Origin: Ignavibacteriota bacterium
GTDB lineage: Bacteria; Bacteroidota; Ignavibacteria; UBA10030; UBA6906
Reading direction: 5' to 3'
NCBI GenBank assembly: GCA_016209805.1
Contig: JACQVJ010000280.1
Coordinates: 1 to 7,302 of the forward strand
DNA length: 7,302 nucleotides
The notes beneath the pieces are model-generated. The model searched no databases, was not told the origin of the DNA, and saw only the letters and a program-made list of their open reading frames with translations. Of the stretch, positions 1-5,522 are shown one piece after another. A program made the translations under genes and the position numbers. The first letter of the stretch is position 1; each line of letters starts with the position of its first letter.

Positions 1-696
1 GCTGGCGATTATTCTGCAAAGGCAACTGAGTTCGTGTTTAATGCTCGTGCAAAGTTACATGTTTCGAATACATTTAACTTTGGTCCTTACGGATTCCTTG
101 CCATTGTCTCAGCTGAGCCCAAAGAAGATGCAGTACCAGCTGGAGGAACCGCCACGCCAACCGCTGTAAAAGCCACCGCGCTCGCCTTCGCATTTGGTGT
201 CGGTGGTGAATATCGAACCTCGCACATTTACCTCGCCGGAGGTGTGAGCTATCAACGCGTGAGGGCAAAAGTGGAGGCTACGACAACAGCTGCAGGTGTC
301 TCTGCAACTACGACTGCCACGGTAACCTACCAAGGCCTTCCTGTTATCAATGTCGGTGGCGAATGGTGGTTCACCGATTGGCTTGCGGGACGAGCCGGTT
401 ATCAGAGGTCAATTGCAACGACAAAGCTGAAAACTGAAACTCCAGCGGTGGGAACTGTGCCAGCTGCAACAACAGAGAGCAACCGCACAACTGCGCACAG
501 CTTCATCGCTGTTGGCGGCCTTGGGCCGTTCAATAACGACGGCGTCGTTAACCTCGGTCTTGGCTTCAAGTTCGGCAATTTTGCACTCGATGCCACGGTA
601 AGTGAGGAAGCCTTGCGCCGCGGACTCGGTCTTATCGGTGCGCAGGACAACCTGAACACCTTCGGATACATCACCACCAGCTACAGTTTCCAATAA
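1..696 (+). CDS. Probable outer-membrane beta-barrel protein, 3' part (5' end outside window)
   Basis: The frame is open from base 1 (first residues AGDYSAKATEF) to the TAA at 694-696, giving 231 residues. A GTG at 34 is in frame, but the open frame above it and the lack of a signal peptide there make it an unlikely start, so the gene is cut by the window edge. The protein alternates aromatic or hydrophobic residues with small and polar ones, as amphipathic beta-strands do. Examples are the strand-turn-strand EWWFTDWLAGRAGY (about residues 121-134) and LGLGFKFGNFALDATVS (about 185-201). The protein ends in TTSYSFQ, with an aromatic residue one short of the C-terminus, close to the terminal Phe signal of BamA-inserted barrels. 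Three Ala/Thr-rich stretches between strands look like surface loops. I cannot name the family or substrate; porin-like, PorV/FadL-like or structural barrels are all possible. A terminator follows 24 bp after the stop. Confidence 0.65.
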   Translation, partial: AGDYSAKATEFVFNARAKLHVSNTFNFGPYGFLAIVSAEPKEDAVPAGGTATPTAVKATALAFAFGVGGEYRTSHIYLAGGVSYQRVRAKVEATTTAAGVSATTTATVTYQGLPVINVGGEWWFTDWLAGRAGYQRSIATTKLKTETPAVGTVPAATTESNRTTAHSFIAVGGLGPFNNDGVVNLGLGFKFGNFALDATVSEEALRRGLGLIGAQDNLNTFGYITTSYSFQ

Positions 697-720
697 GCTA
701 CAGCGTCAGTTTGAAGAAAA

Positions 721-749
721 GGCGATCGAATTTTTCGGTCGCCTTTTTT
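721..749 (+). terminator. Intrinsic (rho-independent) terminator after the outer-membrane gene
   Basis: The arms at 721-730 (GGCGATCGAA) and 734-743 (TTCGGTCGCC) pair over ten positions, nine Watson-Crick and one G-U, around a three-base TTT loop. Six T residues follow at 744-749. An A-rich run at 714-720 (AAGAAAA) lies just before the stem and could extend the pairing with the T tract or let the structure act on the opposite strand. It sits 24 bp after the stop of the barrel gene and 39 bp before nadB, so it most likely ends the upstream transcript. The operon promoter must then lie between it and nadB, or transcription must read through. Confidence 0.9.
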
Positions 750-788
750 GTTGCATGAAGGTGAGAGCCACACAATAGAAAACATCCC

Positions 789-2390
789 ATGATCCACCGT
801 TTCGACTTTCTCGTCCTTGGTAGTGGAATTGCCGGACTCTCCTACGCGCTCAAAGTCGCGCTCAACGGAACGGTTGCCATTATTACAAAGAAGGAGAAGG
901 CCGAGTCGAATACCAACTATGCACAGGGTGGTGTTGCCGCGGTTATGTCGAGCATGGATTCCTATGACATGCACATCGACGACACATTATCCACAGGGGC
1001 CGGACTCTGCCATAGGGATTCCGTCGAGACGATGGTGAAGGAAGGTCCGGCGCGGCTCCGCGAGCTGATGGATCTTGGTGTGGCGTTTACACGGAAGCAG
1101 GGGGAACTCGATCTTGGCCGTGAAGGCGGACATTCGGTCAACAGAATAGTTCACGCGAAAGACCTGACGGGCAGAGAGATCGAGCGAGCGCTCCTTGCCA
1201 GAATCGCAGAGCATCCGAACATACAGGTATTCGAGAATCATGTTGCGATTGATCTCATCACGGAACACCACGTAGTGGGGGAGCGCGTCATCGATCGTAC
1301 GAACATCCATTGCTGGGGTGCATATGTGCTCGATGAAATCAGGAATCGCGTCGACAAGTTTATCGCCAGAGTGGTCCTTGTTGCGACAGGCGGACTTGGG
1401 CACGCGTATCTCCATACTACAAATCCCCTCATTGCCACGGGCGACGGTGTGGCAATGTCATACCGAGCGGGAGCAACGATCGCAAACATGGAGTTCATCC
1501 AGTTCCACCCGACGACGTTGTACGACTCCGGAAGCCCTTCTTTTCTTATTTCCGAGGCAGTGCGAGGATTTGGTGCTGTTCTCAAGACTGTCGATGGGGA
1601 AGAATTCATGCAACGATATGATAAGCGAGAATCTCTGGCGCCGCGTGACATTGTAGCGCGTGCAATTGACACCGAGCTCAAGAAGCGAGGTGATGATTGT
1701 GTTCTCCTGGATCTGCTTCATTTGTCTGCAGTTTCGGTGAAGGAACATTTCCCACATATCTACAATACGGCACTGACGAAGTTCAAACTGGATATCACCA
1801 AAGAACCCATCCCGGTGGTTCCGGCGGCCCATTATTCATGTGGGGGAGTTGTCACAGATATCGATGGACGAAGTTCAATCCATGGACTATATGCGTGCGG
1901 TGAGGTGAGCATGACGGGAGTTCACGGAGCGAACAGACTGGCGAGCAATTCACTCTTGGAAGCGCTCGTATTCTCAGACAGGGCGGCGAAACACTCAGCA
2001 GCTTTTTTTGGGAAGCACAGCAACGAACGAATTCCTGAGATCAAAGACTGGGATGAGAGTGGCACGTTCAATAGCGAGGAGTGGGTGTTAATCTCCCATA
2101 ACAGGAAAGAGATTCAACAGATCATGTGGGATTATGTTGGAATTGTTCGGTCAGACCTTCGCCTTGAGCGTGCATACCGTCGAATGGTCCTCATCCAGAA
2201 CGAGGTTGAAACTTTCTACAAGAAGACGAAAGTCACCGAGGGGTTGATCGAACTTCGGAATCTCGCGTTGTGCGCAACGTTGATCATCCGCTGCGCGATG
2301 AAGAGGAAGGAAAGTCGTGGCCTCCATTTCACAACAGATTATCTTGAGCGGGACAACGCACATTTTCTCAGCGACACTCTCGTTGATTGA
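789..2390 (+). CDS. nadB: L-aspartate oxidase (quinolinate synthase B protein)
   Basis: This FAD flavoprotein (533 aa, the usual size) oxidises L-aspartate to iminoaspartate, using oxygen or fumarate as acceptor. NadA then condenses the product with dihydroxyacetone phosphate to quinolinate for NAD synthesis in the cytoplasm. The N-terminal dinucleotide-binding motif is GSGIAG (residues 11-16). REGGHS (111-116) carries the Glu that distinguishes aspartate oxidase from the related fumarate reductase and succinate dehydrogenase flavoproteins. ATGG (199-202) is a second FAD contact. By family comparison the substrate and catalytic residues are H240 (IQFHPT), R286 (LAPRD), H348 (AAHYSCGG) and R383 (GANRLASNS). 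[18 protein letters not shown] (366-383) is the conserved C-terminal FAD region, followed by the helical cap from about 430. The ATG at 789 is the only plausible start, since a stop lies in frame at 762-764. No Shine-Dalgarno lies at normal distance; GAAGGTGAG at 758-766 is too far. nadA and nadC are not in the window. Confidence 0.95.
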   Translation: MIHRFDFLVLGSGIAGLSYALKVALNGTVAIITKKEKAESNTNYAQGGVAAVMSSMDSYDMHIDDTLSTGAGLCHRDSVETMVKEGPARLRELMDLGVAFTRKQGELDLGREGGHSVNRIVHAKDLTGREIERALLARIAEHPNIQVFENHVAIDLITEHHVVGERVIDRTNIHCWGAYVLDEIRNRVDKFIARVVLVATGGLGHAYLHTTNPLIATGDGVAMSYRAGATIANMEFIQFHPTTLYDSGSPSFLISEAVRGFGAVLKTVDGEEFMQRYDKRESLAPRDIVARAIDTELKKRGDDCVLLDLLHLSAVSVKEHFPHIYNTALTKFKLDITKEPIPVVPAAHYSCGGVVTDIDGRSSIHGLYACGEVSMTGVHGANRLASNSLLEALVFSDRAAKHSAAFFGKHSNERIPEIKDWDESGTFNSEEWVLISHNRKEIQQIMWDYVGIVRSDLRLERAYRRMVLIQNEVETFYKKTKVTEGLIELRNLALCATLIIRCAMKRKESRGLHFTTDYLERDNAHFLSDTLVD

Positions 2391-2422
2391 TTCACGCGGC
2401 AGGATGTCGTATATTGGTCTCG

Positions 2423-3928
2423 ATGCAAATGTCAATCCCTACTGAAGCAAGGATAGATAAGCCGCGTTGCCACTGCGCGGTTTTTGGTGTGTTCGGTCAT
2501 CCTTCCGCCGCCCAACTGACGTATTACGGACTCCTTGCCCAGCAGCACAGGGGACAGGAGGGCTCGGGGATTGTAACGTCGGAATTCGATCAGAGACTCG
2601 GCAAACATCGCTTCCACGTTCACAAGGACTTCGGCCTTGTCGACGATGTTTACAAGGATGACCGTATCCTTACTGAGTTCCTCAAGGGAACCGTGGCCAT
2701 CGGACACAACAGGTATTCAACTGCCGGCGCTGCGGATAACAAGACAAACATTCAGCCCTTTACGGTTCTCTACAAGGGGGGGAACATCGGGGTAGCGCAC
2801 AACGGTAACCTGACCAACTTCAGAGAAATCAGGAAAAAGCTCCAGGACGACGGCACAATCTTCCAAACAACTTCCGACACGGAAGTGATCCTCCATCTCA
2901 TCGCGCGGAGCAAGTATACCGACCAGATCGAGCAGATCAGGGATGCTCTCAACCAAATACGGGGTGCATTTTCCCTGGTTATCCTGACCGACGACAAGCT
3001 CATTGCCGCACGAGACCACGCAGGCTTCAGACCACTGGCTCTGGCAAGAAAAGGAGATGCCTTCCTCGTCGCATCCGAGACCGTCGGATTTGATATTGTG
3101 GATGCCGAGTATGTGAGAGAGGTCGAACCGGGAGAGATTGTTGTTATTGACAAGGAGGCGCAGAAAACAGGCGAAGTCAAGTCTCTCCGAATTAATGATA
3201 CGCAGCCGTCTCCACATCACTGCGTCTTCGAGTATATCTACTTCTCGCGCCCCGACAGCCATATCTTTGGTCACAGTGTCGACAAGGTACGGCGAAAACT
3301 GGGGAAGAACCTGGCCAAGACAAAGCCCGTTCACACACGAAACGGCAGAGAGAAGCTCATTGTTATCAACGTGCCGGACTCAAGTAACACAGCAACAATG
3401 GGATATGTGCAGCAAACGCAAAAGGATGGTGGAAACGCCAAATTGGAAATAGGCCTCATCAGAAGCCACTACATCGGTCGAACATTCATTCAGCCGAAGC
3501 AGGATGTACGTGAGAACAAAGTGAAGACGAAGTTCAACATTGTGAAGGGTGTATTGAAGGACAAGGTTGTGGTGATTGTTGATGACTCAATAGTGCGTGG
3601 GACGACATCGAAACAACTCGTCCAACTGGTTAAACAGGCCGGACCGAAGGAGGTACATTTCCGCGTCACAGCGCCGCCCATAAAGTATCCGTGTCATTAC
3701 GGGATGGATTTCCCAACGCCGAAGGAACTCATTGCGAACCAATGTGATGGTGACGTGCAGAAAATCGGTGAGGAACTGGGTGTCGACAGCCTCGAGTATC
3801 TTGAACTGAATGACCTCATTGCGTCCGTTCCCCATGAAGGAGGCGCAAAGTACTGTACGGCCTGCTTCAGCGGGAAATACCCTGTCCCGATTGACGCAGC
3901 TCAGACAAAAGATGAGAATGAAGCGTGA
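2423..3928 (+). CDS. purF: Amidophosphoribosyltransferase (glutamine PRPP amidotransferase)
   Basis: PurF makes 5-phosphoribosylamine from PRPP and glutamine, the first committed step of purine synthesis, in the cytoplasm. From ATG 2423 it has 501 aa, at the upper end of the family. The N-terminal Ntn glutaminase domain shows HCAVFGVFGH with nucleophile C18 after a short propeptide, QQHRGQEGSG, GHNRYSTAG (94-102), AHNGNL (125-130) and SDTE (151-154). The phosphoribosyltransferase domain has FEYIYFSRPDS (269-279), HYIGRTFIQP (349-358) and the PRPP loop VVIVDDSIVRGTT (383-395). C267, C424, C478 and C481 match the four cysteines that hold the [4Fe-4S] cluster in the Bacillus subtilis-type enzyme, where propeptide removal and oxygen-sensitive turnover are known. 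The start is uncertain: ATG 2423 and ATG 2429 are two codons apart, and a TTG at 2387 in the same frame would overlap the end of nadB. No clear ribosome binding site decides between them. The stop overlaps the pgsA start. Confidence 0.95.
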   Translation: MQMSIPTEARIDKPRCHCAVFGVFGHPSAAQLTYYGLLAQQHRGQEGSGIVTSEFDQRLGKHRFHVHKDFGLVDDVYKDDRILTEFLKGTVAIGHNRYSTAGAADNKTNIQPFTVLYKGGNIGVAHNGNLTNFREIRKKLQDDGTIFQTTSDTEVILHLIARSKYTDQIEQIRDALNQIRGAFSLVILTDDKLIAARDHAGFRPLALARKGDAFLVASETVGFDIVDAEYVREVEPGEIVVIDKEAQKTGEVKSLRINDTQPSPHHCVFEYIYFSRPDSHIFGHSVDKVRRKLGKNLAKTKPVHTRNGREKLIVINVPDSSNTATMGYVQQTQKDGGNAKLEIGLIRSHYIGRTFIQPKQDVRENKVKTKFNIVKGVLKDKVVVIVDDSIVRGTTSKQLVQLVKQAGPKEVHFRVTAPPIKYPCHYGMDFPTPKELIANQCDGDVQKIGEELGVDSLEYLELNDLIASVPHEGGAKYCTACFSGKYPVPIDAAQTKDENEA

Positions 3929-4521
3929 CCGATTCCCTTCGACAGTCCGTTTCGGCCGCATCGCATTCTGTGGATGCAGGGAATAGACTTTGGACGCTCT
4001 CCAACCTGCTCAGCATTGTACGAATAGCTCTCGTCGTCCCGTTCGTTATCGTTATGCTGTCCGAGGCACCTACGTCGAGAATGTGGGGTGTAATTCTGCT
4101 TGCCATCGCCGTTCTTACCGACAAGCTCGATGGAGTCTTCGCACGCAAATTCAACGAGGTCACCGAATGGGGGAAAGCTCTCGATCCGCTTGCGGACAAG
4201 ATCGGTGTGGCTGCGTTGGTTCTCGTGCTTGTGGTATTAGGCTCACTCCCGTTCTGGTTTGCCCTTGCTGTGCTTGCGCGTGACGTGCTTATTCTCTTTG
4301 GCGGCATATATCTGCGGTGGAGAAAGGGGATTATCCTGCAGTCCAACGAAGCGGGAAAGTGGGCTGTCGCTGTTGTCACCATCGCGCTTTTTCTCGCATT
4401 GATTGAAGTGAAATCGTTTTTCTTCGAGATCGCAATGTGGGCAAGCGTTGCAATGCTTGTTGTTTCCTTTGTATTATATATGATGAGGTTCAGAGAAGTC
4501 ACCAGTGTTAGGGACTCGTAA
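3925..4521 (+). CDS. pgsA: CDP-alcohol phosphatidyltransferase, probably CDP-diacylglycerol-glycerol-3-phosphate 3-phosphatidyltransferase
   Basis: This 198-aa integral membrane enzyme carries the complete CDP-alcohol phosphatidyltransferase signature D-x2-D-G-x2-A-R-x8-G-x3-D-x3-D at residues 66-91 (D66, D69, G70, A73, R74, G83, D87, D91). The aspartates bind the metal ions and the CDP-lipid. Hydrophobic segments at about 31-47, 52-65, 94-108, 110-129, 146-160 and 167-187 fit the six-helix family fold. The opening RLWTLSNLLSIVRI resembles the start of PgsA, which makes phosphatidylglycerol phosphate for the anionic lipids of the inner membrane. Substrate choice is inferred: the GKW segment near residues 144-146 differs from the GKxKT pattern common in PgsA, so another CDP-alcohol enzyme is possible. 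The GTG start shares GTGA with the purF stop, which suggests translational coupling. A second GTG at 3970 would remove 15 residues and still keep the first membrane helix. Confidence 0.8.
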   Translation: MTDSLRQSVSAASHSVDAGNRLWTLSNLLSIVRIALVVPFVIVMLSEAPTSRMWGVILLAIAVLTDKLDGVFARKFNEVTEWGKALDPLADKIGVAALVLVLVVLGSLPFWFALAVLARDVLILFGGIYLRWRKGIILQSNEAGKWAVAVVTIALFLALIEVKSFFFEIAMWASVAMLVVSFVLYMMRFREVTSVRDS

Positions 4522-4531
4522 ATCGATAAGC

Positions 4532-5476
4532 ATGGGATTACTCGACAAAATAGGATTTGAAAGGTTGAAGGTGGGCCTTTCGAAGACCCGAGAAGGTCTT
4601 CTCGACAAGGTGACGAGGCTCGTGATGGCGAAGGCGACGATCGACGATGATCTGCTCGATCAGCTTGAAGAAATACTGATCGGCGCTGACGTGGGCGTTG
4701 ACACCACAATGAGAATAGTCGAGTCCATAAAAGGCAGGATTAGGGAAGAACGGTACACAAATGCGGACGAGCTACAGTTCTTGCTGCATGATGAAATCCA
4801 AAGGCAGTTTGCAAACGGTTCGAGTGCCGATAACGAGGAACCTGTCGATCTTCCTTCAGACAACCCTTATGTTATCATGGTAGTCGGGATTAATGGCGTC
4901 GGCAAAACAACCACAATCGGGAAGCTTGCTCATCGGTATGCAAGCGCTGGCAGGAAAGTCGTCATCGGTGCAGCCGATACATTTCGCGCTGCGGCAAATG
5001 AACAATTGGAAATATGGGCGCAGCGAGCAGGCGCTACGATTATCCGGCAGTTGCACGGCTCCGATCCGGCAGCAGTGGCATTCGACGCTGTGAAGTCGGC
5101 AGTCGCGTCGGGTGCGGATGTTGTCATCATTGATACGGCAGGCCGCTTGCATACGAAAGCCAATCTTATGGAGGAACTCAAAAAGATCCGTCGAGTCATT
5201 GGAAAGCAAAACCCGGCAATGCCCCACGAGGTATTACTTGTGATCGATGCTTCGACCGGTCAAAACGGATTGCAGCAGGCAAAACAGTTTGGAGCGGCAG
5301 TGGGAGTTACGGGCCTTGTTCTCACCAAGCTCGATGGAACAGCAAAAGGTGGGATCGTCCTGGCGATCACCAGAGGGTTGAGTCTCCCCGTCAGATTCAT
5401 CGGAGTTGGCGAGCAGATTGAGGATTTACAGCCGTTCGACAGAAAGGCGTTTGTCGATGCGCTCTTCGAGCGATGA
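4532..5476 (+). CDS. ftsY: Signal recognition particle receptor FtsY (SRP GTPase)
   Basis: FtsY is the membrane-associated GTPase that binds the Ffh-4.5S RNA-ribosome complex and hands nascent membrane proteins to SecYEG. From ATG 4532 it has 314 aa. The N domain contains LSKTREGLL and a helical bundle (about 1-100). The NG core follows: G1 loop GINGVGKTTT (119-128), the family-specific ADTFRAAA (148-155), G3 DTAGRLHT (201-208), G4 TKLDGTAKGG (265-274) and GVGEQIEDLQPFD (291-303). The charged N-terminal A domain of E. coli FtsY is absent, so membrane contact probably depends on the short amphipathic N-terminus (GLLDKIGFERLK). A GTG at 4505 in the same frame would add nine residues and overlap pgsA by 17 bp. 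It has a purine run (AGAGAAG) before it, but the ATG gives the usual MGLLDK-type start. The gene lies 10 bp after pgsA. Confidence 0.95.
   Translation: MGLLDKIGFERLKVGLSKTREGLLDKVTRLVMAKATIDDDLLDQLEEILIGADVGVDTTMRIVESIKGRIREERYTNADELQFLLHDEIQRQFANGSSADNEEPVDLPSDNPYVIMVVGINGVGKTTTIGKLAHRYASAGRKVVIGAADTFRAAANEQLEIWAQRAGATIIRQLHGSDPAAVAFDAVKSAVASGADVVIIDTAGRLHTKANLMEELKKIRRVIGKQNPAMPHEVLLVIDASTGQNGLQQAKQFGAAVGVTGLVLTKLDGTAKGGIVLAITRGLSLPVRFIGVGEQIEDLQPFDRKAFVDALFER
4582..4604 (+). repeat. Two overlapping inverted repeats near the start of ftsY
   Basis: GAAGACC at 4582-4588 is the exact reverse complement of GGTCTTC at 4595-4601, with a six-base spacer. CGAGAAG at 4589-4595 is the exact reverse complement of CTTCTCG at 4598-4604, with a two-base centre. 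The two share bases, so they could not form together. They lie at about codons 17-25 of ftsY and encode SKTREGLLD, a conserved stretch of the N domain, so chance plus protein constraint may explain them. No regulatory role is shown. Confidence 0.3.
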
Positions 5477-5522
5477 TTGGCTGAATTGAACAACGATGTA
5501 ATGAAACCGCTTTGACGATCCT

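Noticed and set aside
34..36. GTG as the start of the first gene
   Set aside because: The frame is open to base 1 and there is no signal peptide after the GTG, as an outer-membrane protein needs. The gene is truncated by the window.
751..779. TTGCAT - 17 bases - AATAGA before nadB as a sigma-70-type promoter
   Set aside because: The spacing is ideal, but only three bases match in each box, and the transcript would start almost at the ATG. A promoter is expected in this gap, but I cannot place it.
2387..2416. TTG - 20 bases - TATATTG before purF, loosely like the Bacteroidota TTG/TAnnTTTG promoter
   Set aside because: The match is imperfect, the bases overlap the end of nadB, and short motifs like this occur by chance. 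I keep it only as a possible internal promoter.
2717..3334. A 205-codon minus-strand open frame opposite purF
   Set aside because: It is fully covered by the conserved glutaminase domain of PurF on the other strand and shows no recognisable motif.
3867..4709. A 280-codon open frame on the minus strand opposite the end of purF, pgsA and the start of ftsY
   Set aside because: Its product is rich in Arg, Ser and Thr with no domain, and it lies wholly over three well-supported genes. It is a shadow of their codon pattern.
5477..5522. A terminator, promoter or small gene in the ftsY-mutL gap
   Set aside because: The 46 bases contain no hairpin with a T tract and no good promoter boxes. The only ATG frame tried (5501) stops after four codons.
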